A stretch of DNA of 42,850 nucleotides from Streptococcus loxodontisalivarius (GCF_016908645.1 NZ_JAFBEH010000018.1:1-42850); one strand, 5' to 3'; positions 1 through 10,285 are shown, numbered from the stretch's first letter. Numbers and translations are program-made. The notes: generated from the letters alone by a model not told the origin.

Positions 1-37
1 GACTTAACAAGACACCTCTACTTTAGCATAAAGAAAA

Positions 38-78
38 AGTAGTGAGTACTCTCTCCCGTCGGAGATTTCCTCACTACT
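38..78. other. Hairpin upstream of the broken celR remnant
   Basis: A perfect 9-bp inverted repeat (AGTAGTGAG at 38-46, CTCACTACT at 70-78) encloses a second 5-bp stem (TCTCC 52-56, GGAGA 61-65) with loop CGTC. It sits in non-coding sequence just before the point where regulator homology begins. It has no clear T-tract. It could be a terminator remnant or the end of a small repeat element that replaced the 5' part of the regulator. Confidence 0.5.
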
Positions 79-86
79 AATCTTAG

Positions 87-902
87 TATGTTTCTTTACA
101 TTTTCTAGCAGCAATGGAACGCTACAAGGAAGCCCACCGTTTGAATGTTTTGGTTATCTGTGCAACAGGTTACGGTAGTGCACAAATGCTAAAGAATCGA
201 ATTGAGAATGAACTGGGACAGCTTGTAACAATTGTTGATTTGGTAGGCTACTATGACCTATCAGACGAGAGATTAGAGGGGATAGATGCAATTATCTCAT
301 CTATTGATCTATCTCATCTGGTCTTTACCGTTCCTGTTTTTACGGTGAGTGTGTTTTTGAAAAGTGATGAAGTTAGTTGGATTAAGAATCAGTTGCAGAT
401 GATTGATGCTTCAAACAATCAATCATCTCAAGAGCGTTTAGAGGAAAGTGACGACTTTGATTCAATTTTTTCCAACTACTTCACCGAAGATGCTTTCTTT
501 GTATTTGAAAATGCAGATAAGGAAGAGGTTTTAACAAGGTTAGTGGAGAGTGTCTGTCATGATTGCCAAAAGAGTAAGTGGCAGTTGTTAGATTTGATTA
601 ATCAAAGAGAGTCAATGAGTACGGTTGTCTTTGATCAAGATATAGCGGTTCCTCATCCTATCAAGGCTTTTGATGAGAGGCACCGTGTGGCAGTAGCTAT
701 CATTAAAAATGGTCTTAAATGGGATGATAATTTTCATGAGATAAGACTAGTATTCCTTGTTTCTCCATCTATTCATCAAAATACAGGATTACCAGTAATT
801 ACAAAAAGAATTGTTGATTTGACAGATTCCGATAATCAAAAACAAGAATTAATGTCTTGTCAGACATTTAAAGCGTTTAGACAAGTATTTCTAAGTCGTT
901 AG
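87..902 (+). pseudogene. celR: 3' remnant of a BglG/LicR-type PTS transcriptional regulator (celR-like)
   Basis: This encodes only the C-terminal third of a PRD-containing PTS antiterminator/activator. From the ATG at 114, residues 10-30 carry the EIIB-like phosphoacceptor motif (CATGYGS, Cys16), and residues about 115-262 form an EIIA-fructose/mannitol-like domain with its conserved His (VPHPIKA, His181). The DNA-binding and PRD domains are absent. Coding-like sequence in the same frame continues upstream of 114 to position 87 (YVSLHFLAA), where it meets an in-frame TAG at 84-86. The ATG at 114 has no Shine-Dalgarno. The gene is therefore broken rather than merely cut by the window edge. It sits 15 bp before the EIIA gene, the place held by celR in the cel locus of other streptococci. 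Loss of the DNA-binding part probably leaves the operon without its dedicated activator. Confidence 0.8.
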
Positions 903-917
903 ACAAAAGGAGGATAT

Positions 918-1232
918 ATGAATACAGAGGAATTGCAGGTAGCTGCCTTTGGTATTATTTTAAGTAGTGGAAATGCTCGGACAACTGTACATGAAGCATT
1001 TTCAGCTATGAAGGAAGGCAATTATGAACAAGCATCTCAATTGTTAGAGCAAGCAAATGAAGAATTACTAGAAGCTCACCATGCCCAGACGGAATTGCTT
1101 CAGAAATATGCTAGTGGTGTAGAGATTACAATTGAAATTATCATGGTACATGCTCAGGATCATTTGATGACAACTGTTACCCTTCGAGAGGTTGCTTTAG
1201 AGATGCTAGAGTTATATAAAAAAATAAACTAG
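918..1232 (+). CDS. celC: PTS lactose/cellobiose-family EIIA component
   Basis: This is the cytoplasmic phosphocarrier that passes phosphate from HPr to the EIIB subunit during uptake of cellobiose or a related beta-glucoside. The 104-residue length is the usual size of the all-helical EIIA-Lac family. The active-site motif VHAQDHLMTT is intact, with His78 and the metal-coordinating Asp81 at the same numbers as in Lactococcus EIIA-Lac. An AGGAGG-type ribosome site (AAAGGAGG) lies 6 nt before the ATG. It is co-directional with the regulator remnant upstream and the membrane protein 10 bp downstream. No EIIB gene or phospho-beta-glucosidase is visible in the window, so it may lie upstream. Substrate assignment to cellobiose is inferred from gene order. 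Confidence 0.85.
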   Translation: MNTEELQVAAFGIILSSGNARTTVHEAFSAMKEGNYEQASQLLEQANEELLEAHHAQTELLQKYASGVEITIEIIMVHAQDHLMTTVTLREVALEMLELYKKIN

Positions 1233-1242
1233 GAGTAGGCAT

Positions 1243-1767
1243 ATGAGTAAGAAAAAACAGATGACTAAACAGATTGTTAAATCCACTAATTCTAAAAATT
1301 TCCGACGAGAAATGGCGATTAAGAATAATCTTTTTAACCGATATATGCTTTTTCGTTACTCACTTGCAGGACTTTTCTTCTCTAATGTTTATTGGATTAT
1401 GATTCAATTTTATCAGCCAAGCATTTATATTACTTTGCCGATTTTATTGGCAGTCCTTGTTATCATCGCTTGCGCTGAACAATTTAAAATGTATGGCACT
1501 AAAGAAGTCTATCTAAAATATACGGAGCTTGCTTTGAGACTTCAGGCTGGTCTCCAAGTATTGATGTTAGTCTTGTTGTGGTTGCCAGGTCAATTTGCAA
1601 AAGCTTTTCCAATATTCGCAGATAATAGTGTTGGTCATATCTTTATTGCACTTATCTTAGTTTTAGGTTTCTTGATGGTAGGAGTTAATATTAGACGTCT
1701 TAACCAAATTAAGAAAAATGAAGATAAATACTATTATCGTTTCTCAAATATTGAAAAATTGATTTAA
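1243..1767 (+). CDS. Small membrane protein of the cel PTS locus (celX-like)
   Basis: This is a 174-residue protein with a basic N terminus (about 40 residues rich in K, R and N) followed by four hydrophobic segments at roughly 38-58, 60-77, 98-115 and 128-148, and a charged C terminus. It has no enzymatic motif I recognise. A membrane protein of similar size lies between the EIIA and EIIC genes in cel loci of other streptococci (called celX in S. mutans), and this gene has that exact position. It starts 10 bp after the EIIA stop, with GGAG as ribosome site, and probably belongs to the same transcript. Its role in sugar transport is unknown. Confidence 0.7.
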   Translation: MSKKKQMTKQIVKSTNSKNFRREMAIKNNLFNRYMLFRYSLAGLFFSNVYWIMIQFYQPSIYITLPILLAVLVIIACAEQFKMYGTKEVYLKYTELALRLQAGLQVLMLVLLWLPGQFAKAFPIFADNSVGHIFIALILVLGFLMVGVNIRRLNQIKKNEDKYYYRFSNIEKLI

Positions 1768-1830
1768 ATGACATTCAGGCAAACTCTATAAAAGTTTGTT
1801 TAGTAGCTTTGTATCACGTTATTTGAACAC

Positions 1831-1881
1831 GGGACTAATTTCCGAGAAAAATAGGGAATTTTCGGTAAACCGAGTCGTCCC
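1831..1881 (+). promoter_or_regulatory. Structured leader upstream of celD
   Basis: The 144-bp gap before celD contains an outer stem (GGGAC 1831-1835 with GTCCC 1877-1881). The interior can fold in two exclusive ways: CCGA 1842-1845 with TCGG at 1862-1865, or CGGT 1863-1866 with ACCG 1869-1872. This could be an RNA processing or attenuation site separating EIIC expression from the upstream genes. The segment 1808-1830 resembles the left end of the repeat at 5266, so the structure may instead be part of a repeat element. Confidence 0.35.
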
Positions 1882-1911
1882 TTTGTATTATAAATTTGAA
1901 AGGAGTTCTTT

Positions 1912-3261
1912 ATGGAAGAACAAAAAGGATTCTTCGGTTTCTTAGAAAAATACCTAATGGGACCGATGGGAGTTATTTCTCAATATAAGGTTGTTCGTGC
2001 AATTGCAGCAGCTGGTGTTGCAGCTGTACCGTTTACGATTGTAGGGTCAATGTTTTTGGTCTTTAGTATCTTGCCACAGGCCTTCTCATTTTGGCCAGTT
2101 GTAGCAGATATCTTCTCAGCTTCATTTGATAAATTTACAGATCTTTATATGGTTGCTTACTATGCAACAATGGGCTCTTTGGCGCTATATTTCAACCTGG
2201 TTATGGGATATGAATTGACAAAAATCTATGCAGAGGAAGAAGGGCTCAATCTGACACCACTAAATGGTGCCATGTTATCACTATTTGCTTTTATTATGAC
2301 TGTTCCTCAAATTATTTTTGAAGACGGTGCAATGTCAGCGGTTACAAGTCTTGAAGAAGGTTCAGTAGTTGCTGATGGTTGGGCAATGTCAAACGGTGTA
2401 ACACGATTTGGTACAGCTGGTGTATTTACAGCTATCATCATGGCAGTACTTGCAGTGCTTCTTTACAGAATGTGTGTGAAACATAACTGGGTTATTAAGA
2501 TGCCTGATTCTGTTCCAGAAGGAGTATCACGAGGATTTACAGCTTTGGTTCCAGGCTTTGTAGTAGCATTTGCTGTCATCTTCATCAATGGTATTTTGGT
2601 TGCCTTAGGAACAGATATTTACGATGCAATTTCAATTCCATTTTCATTCGTAGGAGGCTTGACTAATACTTGGATTGGAATTATGATTATTTACCTCCTA
2701 ACACAACTTTTGTGGATTGTGGGTATTCACGGTGCTAATATCATCTTTGCCTTTGTTAACCCAATCGCACTTGCTAATATGGCAACAAATGCTGCAGATG
2801 GAACACGTTTGATTGTAGCAGGTGAGTGGTCAAATATGTTTGTTATTGCTGGTGGTTCTGGTGCAACTCTAGGACTTTGTATTTGGATTGCCTTCCGAGC
2901 TAAATCTCAACAACTTAGCGCTATCGGTAAAGCTTCAGTAGTTCCAGCATTCTTTAATATCAACGAACCTCTAATCTTTGGTCTTCCGATCATTTACAAT
3001 CCAGCTCTTGCAGTACCATTTATCCTAGCTCCGATGGTTTCAGCAACAATTTACTATTTCTCAATGAAATTAAATCTCATTCATGCTGTTATTGCTCAAG
3101 TTCCTTGGCCAACACCAGTAGGTATTGGTGCCTTCCTTGGTACGACAGATGTTAAAGCTATTGTAGTCGCTCTTGTCTGTGCTCTTGCAGCATTCCTTGT
3201 TTACTATCCATTCCTTCTTGCTTATGATAAGCAGTTGGTTGCACAAGAGCAAGGTGTCTAG
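1912..3261 (+). CDS. celD: PTS lactose/cellobiose-family EIIC permease
   Basis: This is the integral membrane permease that binds and translocates the beta-glucoside while EIIB phosphorylates it. At 449 residues with about ten hydrophobic segments it has the full family length. The N-terminal region (VVRAIAAAGVAAVPFTIVGS), the TQLLWIVGIHG loop and the FFNINEPLIFGLPIIYNP substrate-loop motif are all present and typical of the EIIC-Lac/Cel family. An AAAGGAG ribosome site lies 7 nt before the ATG. The gene ends 14 bp before a strong terminator, so it closes the operon. No frameshift is seen, so transport may still work if an EIIB is supplied. Confidence 0.88.
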   Translation: MEEQKGFFGFLEKYLMGPMGVISQYKVVRAIAAAGVAAVPFTIVGSMFLVFSILPQAFSFWPVVADIFSASFDKFTDLYMVAYYATMGSLALYFNLVMGYELTKIYAEEEGLNLTPLNGAMLSLFAFIMTVPQIIFEDGAMSAVTSLEEGSVVADGWAMSNGVTRFGTAGVFTAIIMAVLAVLLYRMCVKHNWVIKMPDSVPEGVSRGFTALVPGFVVAFAVIFINGILVALGTDIYDAISIPFSFVGGLTNTWIGIMIIYLLTQLLWIVGIHGANIIFAFVNPIALANMATNAADGTRLIVAGEWSNMFVIAGGSGATLGLCIWIAFRAKSQQLSAIGKASVVPAFFNINEPLIFGLPIIYNPALAVPFILAPMVSATIYYFSMKLNLIHAVIAQVPWPTPVGIGAFLGTTDVKAIVVALVCALAAFLVYYPFLLAYDKQLVAQEQGV

Positions 3262-3275
3262 GAAAAACTAAATCT

Positions 3276-3305
3276 AAGACAGGTGTTAGATGGCCTGTCT
3301 TTTCG
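3276..3305 (+). terminator. Rho-independent terminator after celD
   Basis: An 8-bp stem (AAGACAGG 3276-3283, CCTGTCTT 3294-3301) with a 10-nt loop is followed by TTTTC. Confidence 0.85.
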
Positions 3306-3315
3306 TATCGGAAAA

Positions 3316-3344
3316 TTGTCTTTTCTATCATTTTTCGATATGAT
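3316..3344 (+). promoter_or_regulatory. Sigma-A promoter of the thioredoxin-like gene
   Basis: TTGTCT at 3316-3321 and TATGAT at 3339-3344 are separated by 17 bp, 30 bp before the start codon. Confidence 0.7.
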
Positions 3345-3374
3345 AGGGCTATCAAAACAAAGTGAGGTTTTTCT

Positions 3375-3719
3375 ATGACAACATTTGCAGAAGCAGTTAG
3401 CAACTTTGAAGCCATTACTGTTGCAGAAGCGCGTGAACGTATTGCGGCAGAAAGCAAGTTTATCCTTTTCATCGGACGCCCAACTTGTCCATACTGCCAA
3501 CGTTTTGCGCCAAAATTGGCTAATGTAGCACAAGCAACAGGTGCAAAAGTGGCCTACATCAACAGCGAAGACGCAAGCCAAATCGAAGATATCCAAGCTT
3601 TCCGTAGCCGTTACGGCATCGCGACAGTTCCAGGACTTTTCGTTTCTGAAAATGGCTCAGCTAAGGTCGTATGTGACTCATCACTTCCTGAAGAAGATAT
3701 CACAGACTTTATCAGCTAA
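3375..3719 (+). CDS. Thioredoxin-like protein with CPYC active site (Bta/PedC type)
   Basis: This is a 114-residue single-domain thioredoxin-fold protein. The redox motif is Cys38-Pro-Tyr-Cys41, preceded by a hydrophobic beta strand (FILFIGRPT), and the cis-proline loop is seen as GIATVPGLF. There is no signal peptide or membrane segment, so it is expected in the cytoplasm. Similar small proteins in streptococci are annotated as bacteriocin transport accessory proteins. No bacteriocin genes are nearby, so the name says little about function. It has its own promoter and its own terminator, i.e. it is monocistronic. A general disulfide reductase role is inferred. Confidence 0.8.
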   Translation: MTTFAEAVSNFEAITVAEARERIAAESKFILFIGRPTCPYCQRFAPKLANVAQATGAKVAYINSEDASQIEDIQAFRSRYGIATVPGLFVSENGSAKVVCDSSLPEEDITDFIS

Positions 3720-3728
3720 TATAAATCT

Positions 3729-3768
3729 GAAGAGGCTGGGAAAAAACTCCTATGCCTCTTCTTTTTTT
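3729..3768 (+). terminator. Terminator after the thioredoxin-like gene
   Basis: GAAGAGGC (3729-3736) pairs with GCCTCTTC (3754-3761) and is followed by seven T residues. Confidence 0.85.
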
Positions 3769-3787
3769 GTAGTCTGATTTGCAAGAC

Positions 3788-3903
3788 GCAGTGGTTGAGT
3801 GGGCTCTAATTCGTTGATAAATCAACTCTTACAGCCCTACTCAACTGTGCGGAGGTGGGACGACAAAATCGAATTCCTTCGGAATTACCGATTTTTGTCC
3901 CAC
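3788..3903. repeat. Composite palindromic intergenic repeat
   Basis: There are two back-to-back imperfect palindromes. The first has arms 3788-3805 and 3833-3850 (GCAGTGGTTGAGTGGGCT against its near complement). The second spans 3855-3903, starting GTGGGAC and ending GTCCCAC, with an AATTCC/GGAATT core. The second type recurs in intergenic DNA of many streptococcal genomes. It may act as an additional transcript terminator. Confidence 0.7.
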
Positions 3904-3955
3904 TCTCTTTTCTACATCTTAGGACTGATTTTGTGTGAGTAAAGGGTTAGAAACC

Positions 3956-3985
3956 TTGCGACAGGCTTGTCTTTTATGTTATAGT
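3956..3985 (+). promoter_or_regulatory. Promoter of yajC
   Basis: An extended -10 (TG at 3977-3978, TATAGT 3980-3985) has TTGCGA at 3956-3961 as a possible -35 with 18-bp spacing. Confidence 0.55.
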
Positions 3986-4016
3986 AAGTACTGACTTAAA
4001 TATTGGAGGAAGAAGC

Positions 4017-4382
4017 ATGTCATCAATTATTATTCTACTTATCTTTGTTTTAGGTATGATGTGGTTTACACAACGTAATCAAAAGAAACAAGCTACGCAA
4101 CGTCAAGAACAACTCAATAGCCTTTCAAAAGGTGACGAAATTGTAACTATCGGTGGTCTTTATGCCCTTATCGATGAGGTTGATGTTGACAATCAAAAAA
4201 TGGTTTTGGATGTTGACGGTGTTTTCCTAACATTTGAATTGTCAGCTCTTAAACGTGTTGTTGCAAAGGCAGCAGACCAAACAAGTGCTGATATCATCGA
4301 TGCTGAAGTTGTTGAAGAACTAGAAGAAATTGTTGAAGAAACAGTTGAGTCAGCCAAAGAAGAAGCATCAGACAACAACTAA
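4017..4382 (+). CDS. yajC: Preprotein translocase accessory subunit YajC
   Basis: YajC is a small inner-membrane partner of the Sec translocon (SecDF-YajC). The 121-residue protein has one N-terminal membrane helix (residues 3-17), a basic stretch, then the conserved soluble motif GDEIVTIGGLYALIDEVD. The C-terminal 35 residues are an acidic tail rich in E, D and V. A GGAGG ribosome site precedes the start. It has its own promoter and terminator, with uppS following in the same direction. Confidence 0.88.
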   Translation: MSSIIILLIFVLGMMWFTQRNQKKQATQRQEQLNSLSKGDEIVTIGGLYALIDEVDVDNQKMVLDVDGVFLTFELSALKRVVAKAADQTSADIIDAEVVEELEEIVEETVESAKEEASDNN

Positions 4383-4395
4383 TGATAAAATGACT

Positions 4396-4424
4396 AAAGC
4401 TGAGGCACAATGCCCAGCTTTTTC
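4396..4424 (+). terminator. Terminator after yajC
   Basis: AAAGCTG-GGC pairs with GCC-CAGCTTT across a short loop, followed by TTTCG. Confidence 0.75.
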
Positions 4425-4466
4425 GTCTTTCTAGACATTAAATTATCAACCAAAAGCTATATTTTG

Positions 4467-4475
4467 TGGTAAAAT
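4467..4475 (+). promoter_or_regulatory. Extended -10 promoter of uppS
   Basis: TGGTAAAAT (TG plus TAAAAT at 4470-4475) lies 29 bp before uppS. The -35 region is weak. Confidence 0.5.
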
Positions 4476-4504
4476 AGCAGTAGTACGCTTTTTAAAGGAT
4501 AGCT

Positions 4505-5260
4505 ATGTTTACATTTTTTAAATCACAAAAAGACAAAGAACTTCATCTGGATAATATTCCTAAGCATATCGGAATTATCATGGATGGGAATGGCCGTTGG
4601 GCTAAAAAACGCATGCAACCGCGTGTCATGGGACACAAGGCTGGTATGGATGCGCTTCAGAAAGTCACGATTGAGGCCTCAAACTTAGGTGTTAAGGTCT
4701 TGACAGTCTATGCCTTCTCGACAGAGAATTGGTCACGACCCCAAGATGAAGTCAAATTTATTATGAACCTACCTGTTGAATTCTTCGACAAGTATGTTCC
4801 AGAACTAGACAAGAATAACGTTCGTGTACAAATGATTGGCGATAGTTCTCGCTTGCCCAAGGAGACCTTTGATGCTATGACGAGAGCACTAGAGAAAACC
4901 AAGCATAACTCAGGTTTGGTGCTTAATTTTGCCCTCAACTACGGTGGTCGTGCTGAGATTACGGATGCTGTCAAATCGCTTGCGCAGGACGTCCTAGAGG
5001 CTAAGGTAAATCCTGGTGATATCACAGAGGATATGATTGCAGATCGCTTGATGACAAATCATCTCCCTTATCTCTATCGTGATCCAGACCTTGTTATTCG
5101 TACCAGTGGGGAAATTCGCACCAGCAATTTCCTCCCCTGGCAGACAGCTTATAGTGAGTTGTATTTTACAGATATCATGTGGCCAGACTTTGATGAGGCA
5201 GCTTTAAAAGAAGCCATTTCAGAGTATAATAAGCGTCATCGTCGTTTTGGTGGTGTCTAG
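4505..5260 (+). CDS. uppS: Undecaprenyl diphosphate synthase (isoprenyl transferase)
   Basis: This enzyme condenses eight isopentenyl diphosphates with farnesyl diphosphate in cis to give the C55 lipid carrier for peptidoglycan and wall polymers. The 251-residue protein has the N-terminal signature HIGIIMDGNGRWAKKR, with catalytic Asp27. It also has the C-terminal diphosphate-binding block RTSGEIRTSNFLPWQ and the substrate-site SELYFTDIMWPDF. AAAGGA precedes the ATG. It leads the group uppS-cdsA-rseP, a common order in streptococci, although here a repeat element of about 260 bp separates it from cdsA. Confidence 0.93.
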   Translation: MFTFFKSQKDKELHLDNIPKHIGIIMDGNGRWAKKRMQPRVMGHKAGMDALQKVTIEASNLGVKVLTVYAFSTENWSRPQDEVKFIMNLPVEFFDKYVPELDKNNVRVQMIGDSSRLPKETFDAMTRALEKTKHNSGLVLNFALNYGGRAEITDAVKSLAQDVLEAKVNPGDITEDMIADRLMTNHLPYLYRDPDLVIRTSGEIRTSNFLPWQTAYSELYFTDIMWPDFDEAALKEAISEYNKRHRRFGGV

Positions 5261-5265
5261 AAGGA

Positions 5266-5529
5266 TTTGTATCATTAGATTTGAACACAGCCTACGAGCA
5301 GTGCAAAAAAGATAAACTTCCTTGTGTCTAGAGGACATATCGTCATCTGTTGCGTCGTAGGCGTCTGGTGCTAAAGCCCCTAGTCGCCCTGACGTGGGTA
5401 CGTCTACGAAATCGGAGATTTCGGACTTTTTGATGAAAGCTACGCTTTCTCTATTTTCCACCTCAAACTGTCTCCCAGACAATTTGAGCATATTTTTGCT
5501 TTGCTCGCTTAACGGCTTTTGTATCATCA
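5266..5529. repeat. Intergenic repeat insertion between uppS and cdsA
   Basis: This non-coding 264-bp block is bounded by near-identical direct repeats (TTTGTATCATTA at 5266 and TTTGTATCATCA at 5518). The left end continues as a 23-bp stretch that is also found, with changes, at 1808-1830. Inside is an 11-bp stem (CTCAAACTGTC 5462-5472 with GACAATTTGAG 5478-5488, one G-U pair) that also occurs in the element at 37939-38277. It looks like a short non-autonomous insertion with flanking duplications. Confidence 0.6.
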
Positions 5530-5542
5530 AGAAAGGATTATG

Positions 5543-6337
5543 ATGAGAGAACGTGTTATTTGGGGAGCGATTGCTCTTGCAATCTTTATTCCCTTCCTCC
5601 TTATTGGGGGATTGCCGATGCAGTTATTTGTCGGCGTCTTGGCCATGGTGGCCGTTTCGGAAATGCTCCGCATGAAAGGACTTGAGGTCTTTTCATTTGA
5701 GGGTGTCTTGGCAATGCTAAGTGCCTTTGTTTTAGTTATTCCGATTCAGAATTACTTTACATTTTTACCTGTTGATGGTAGCTTTACCAGTTTTGGTCTT
5801 TTAACTTTCTTGCTTCTAGCAGGAACAGTCATTGCTAGCGAAAGCTATTCTATTGAGGATGCTGCCTACCCTGTCCTATCTAGTCTATATGTTGGCTTTG
5901 GTTTCCAAAATTTAGTTAATGCTCGCATTGATGGCTTGGATAAGGTCTTCTTAGCTCTCTTTATTGTTTGGGCAACGGATACAGGAGCTTACCTGATTGG
6001 TCGTCAGTTTGGTCGACGCAAGCTTCTTCCGAGAGTTTCACCTAATAAGACAGTAGAAGGAAGTCTTGGTGGAATCCTTTGTGCTCTGATTGTATCCTTG
6101 ATCTTTATGCTTTTTGACAGTTCTGTTTATGCACCGCATAATTTTCTTGTCATGCTGATTTTGGTTGTTTTCTTCAGTATTTTTGCTCAATTTGGTGACT
6201 TGGTTGAAAGTTCTATCAAACGCCATTTTGGTGTCAAAGACTCAGGGAAATTGATTCCAGGTCACGGTGGTATCTTGGATCGCTTTGATTCCTTGATTTT
6301 TGTATTCCCAATCATGCACTTCTTTGGTTTATTCTAA
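5543..6337 (+). CDS. cdsA: Phosphatidate cytidylyltransferase
   Basis: CdsA makes CDP-diacylglycerol from CTP and phosphatidic acid, the branch point for phosphatidylglycerol and cardiolipin. The 264-residue polytopic membrane protein ends with the family signature: VSPNKTVEGSLGG, then FGDLVESSIKR and DSGKLIPGHGGILDRFDS, which contains the metal and nucleotide-binding acidic residues. I chose the second of two adjacent ATGs (5543) because AAGGA at 5533-5537 is then 5 nt away. The open frame extends upstream only through a TTG inside the repeat. It is followed by rseP after 9 bp. Confidence 0.9.
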   Translation: MRERVIWGAIALAIFIPFLLIGGLPMQLFVGVLAMVAVSEMLRMKGLEVFSFEGVLAMLSAFVLVIPIQNYFTFLPVDGSFTSFGLLTFLLLAGTVIASESYSIEDAAYPVLSSLYVGFGFQNLVNARIDGLDKVFLALFIVWATDTGAYLIGRQFGRRKLLPRVSPNKTVEGSLGGILCALIVSLIFMLFDSSVYAPHNFLVMLILVVFFSIFAQFGDLVESSIKRHFGVKDSGKLIPGHGGILDRFDSLIFVFPIMHFFGLF

Positions 6338-6346
6338 GGAGGTTCT

Positions 6347-7609
6347 ATGCTCGGTATTTTAACCTTTATCATTATTTTTGGGATTTTAGTTGTTGTCCAT
6401 GAGTATGGTCACTTCTATTTTGCCAAAAAATCAGGTATTCTGGTTCGCGAATTTGCCATCGGTATGGGTCCTAAGATTTTTGCTCATATCGGAAAAGATG
6501 GCACAGCTTACACCATTCGCATGCTTCCTTTAGGAGGTTATGTTCGTATGGCAGGTTGGGGCGATGACAGCACTGAAATTAAGACAGGTAGCCCAGCTAG
6601 CTTGACCTTAAACGCAGAAGGTGCAGTCACTCGTATCAATCTTTCTCAGAAACAGTTGGACACGACTAGCCTTCCTATGAATGTGACGACATACGATTTG
6701 GAGGACAAGTTAACCATTACAGGCCTTGTCCTGGATGAGACAAAGACCTATCCTGTTGACCATGATGCGACGATTGTAGAGGAAGATGGAACAGAAGTCC
6801 GTATTGCCCCTCTTGATGTTCAGTATCAAAATGCTTCAGTCTGGGGACGTATGATAACTAACTTCGCAGGTCCGATGAATAACTTCATTTTGGGAGCCTT
6901 AGTTTTCATTCTTCTCATGTTTGTCCAAGGCGGAGCTCCAAATTATCAGTCAAATGTTGTTCAAGTAACAGATGGAGGAGCCATGCAGGCTGCTGGTGTC
7001 CAGTCTGGGGACCGTATTCTAGAAATTGCTGGAACCAAGGTGGATACTTGGTCTGAGATTACAGACGCAGTTTCTACGGCGACGGAAAATCTCTCAGATG
7101 GTCAGACAATTGCGGTTACAGTTGAAACTGAAGATAATCAGACTGAAAACTTAGAAATTACACCTAAAAAATCAGGTAGTCAATACCTCATCGGTGTGTC
7201 AGTAGGCTTGAAAACAGGTTTCTGGGATAAGATTCAAGGAGGTCTGAGTGAGACTTGGACCGGAGCGACAGCTATTTTAACAGCCCTAAAAAATCTGATT
7301 GCCAGCTTCTCACTTGATAAACTTGGTGGCCCTGTTGCCATGTACCAAATGTCAAATCAGGCTGCTGCGCAAGGATTGACAACTGTTCTAAATCTGATGG
7401 CTATGCTTTCAATCAATCTAGGAATCTTTAACCTTATTCCTATCCCAGCCCTAGACGGTGGCAAGATTGTCATCAATATCTTGGAAGCCATTCGCAGAAA
7501 ACCACTTAAACAAGAAACAGAAGCTTACGTGACACTTGCAGGTGTCGTTATCATGCTTATCTTGATGATTGCAGTCACCTGGAACGATATCATGCGTGCC
7601 TTCTTTTAA
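6347..7609 (+). CDS. rseP: RIP-type zinc metalloprotease RseP (Eep)
   Basis: This is a site-2 protease that cuts substrates within the membrane, including anti-sigma factors and, in streptococci and enterococci, lipoprotein signal peptides that yield pheromones. The 420-residue protein has HEYGH (His18, Glu19, His22) in its first membrane segment and the third zinc ligand in PALDGG (Asp370). A PDZ domain lies at about 185-290 ([20 protein letters not shown]). An AAGGAGG-type ribosome site overlaps the cdsA end. The pairing with cdsA and proS is the usual one in Firmicutes. In this genome it could process the lipoprotein signals of the island at 29-33 kb, which is speculation. Confidence 0.92.
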   Translation: MLGILTFIIIFGILVVVHEYGHFYFAKKSGILVREFAIGMGPKIFAHIGKDGTAYTIRMLPLGGYVRMAGWGDDSTEIKTGSPASLTLNAEGAVTRINLSQKQLDTTSLPMNVTTYDLEDKLTITGLVLDETKTYPVDHDATIVEEDGTEVRIAPLDVQYQNASVWGRMITNFAGPMNNFILGALVFILLMFVQGGAPNYQSNVVQVTDGGAMQAAGVQSGDRILEIAGTKVDTWSEITDAVSTATENLSDGQTIAVTVETEDNQTENLEITPKKSGSQYLIGVSVGLKTGFWDKIQGGLSETWTGATAILTALKNLIASFSLDKLGGPVAMYQMSNQAAAQGLTTVLNLMAMLSINLGIFNLIPIPALDGGKIVINILEAIRRKPLKQETEAYVTLAGVVIMLILMIAVTWNDIMRAFF

Positions 7610-9813
<2,204 letters not shown>

Positions 9814-9900
9814 AGTGAATTGAATAAGGGTTAGGACGCAGTTGACTTACTTTGATGAAGGTCAGTTCTATTCTATTCCTTCCTCAATTCTTATAATCAC

Positions 9901-9933
9901 AAAATCCCAGTAGAAAAACTACTGGGATTTTTG
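9901..9933 (+). terminator. Terminator downstream of proS
   Basis: A perfect 13-bp stem (AAAATCCCAGTAG 9901-9913, CTACTGGGATTTT 9919-9931) is followed by TT. Confidence 0.85.
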
Positions 9934-9969
9934 CATTTTCAAACTAAGAAGATGAGGTTAAGAAAATAT

Positions 9970-9995
9970 AAAAAAGCACTCCATTTGGAGTGCTT
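9970..9995 (-). terminator. Terminator of the tRNA-Cys transcript
   Basis: A perfect 10-bp palindrome (AAGCACTCCA 9974-9983, TGGAGTGCTT 9986-9995) is followed on the minus strand by a six-T run, 12 nt past the tRNA. Confidence 0.85.
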
Positions 9996-10007
9996 AGTGT
10001 CTTATCA

Positions 10008-10078
10008 AGGCGGTAGACGGATTTGAACCGACGATCAAGCTTTTGCAGAGCCGTGCCTTACCACTTGGCTATACCGCC
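10008..10078 (-). tRNA. tRNA-Cys (anticodon GCA)
   Basis: The 71-nt cloverleaf on the minus strand has a 7-bp acceptor stem (GGCGGTA with TACCGCC), the D arm GCC/GGC, anticodon loop CTGCAAA, and T loop TTCGAAT. The discriminator base is U and CCA is not encoded. The anticodon stem has a C27-U43 mismatch and a G-U pair. The T stem has a U-U mismatch (GTCGG against CCGTC). I cannot tell from one sequence whether these are usual for the genus. Confidence 0.9.
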
Positions 10079-10133
10079 ATAACAACAAATAATATTCTAT
10101 CGTAAAAAAGCCCATCCGTCAAGCAAAATTTTC

Positions 10134-10162
10134 TTGCAAACTGCAACTAATTTTGATATGAT
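10134..10162 (+). promoter_or_regulatory. Promoter of rpsB-tsf
   Basis: TTGCAA at 10134-10139 and TATGAT at 10157-10162 are spaced by 17 bp. Confidence 0.7.
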
Positions 10163-10166
10163 AAAA

Positions 10167-10239
10167 GGGTCGCAGAAATGCGAAAATACTCATCTTAAAC
10201 CGATTGTGGACTTGTTGCCGCAAGGTTGGTCTGCGAGCC
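10167..10239 (+). promoter_or_regulatory. Structured rpsB mRNA leader, candidate S2 autoregulatory site
   Basis: The RNA begins right after the -10. A long-range helix pairs 10167-10176 (GGGTCGCAGA) with 10230-10239 (TCTGCGAGCC), nine of ten pairs. Within it, AACC (10198-10201) and TTGTGG (10204-10209) pair with CCGCAA (10218-10223) and GGTT (10224-10227), leaving a 2-nt bulge (GA) and an 8-nt loop. rpsB is autogenously regulated by S2 in E. coli. Here the role is inferred from structure and position. Confidence 0.5.
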
Positions 10240-10285
10240 GACGTTTGAGAGAGGTAAAAAACATTTTATAAAGGAGAAACTACTC

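Noticed and set aside
3158..3596. Two minus-strand frames over the celD end and the thioredoxin gene
   Set aside because: They cross a terminator and a promoter of the plus strand and have no initiation signals.
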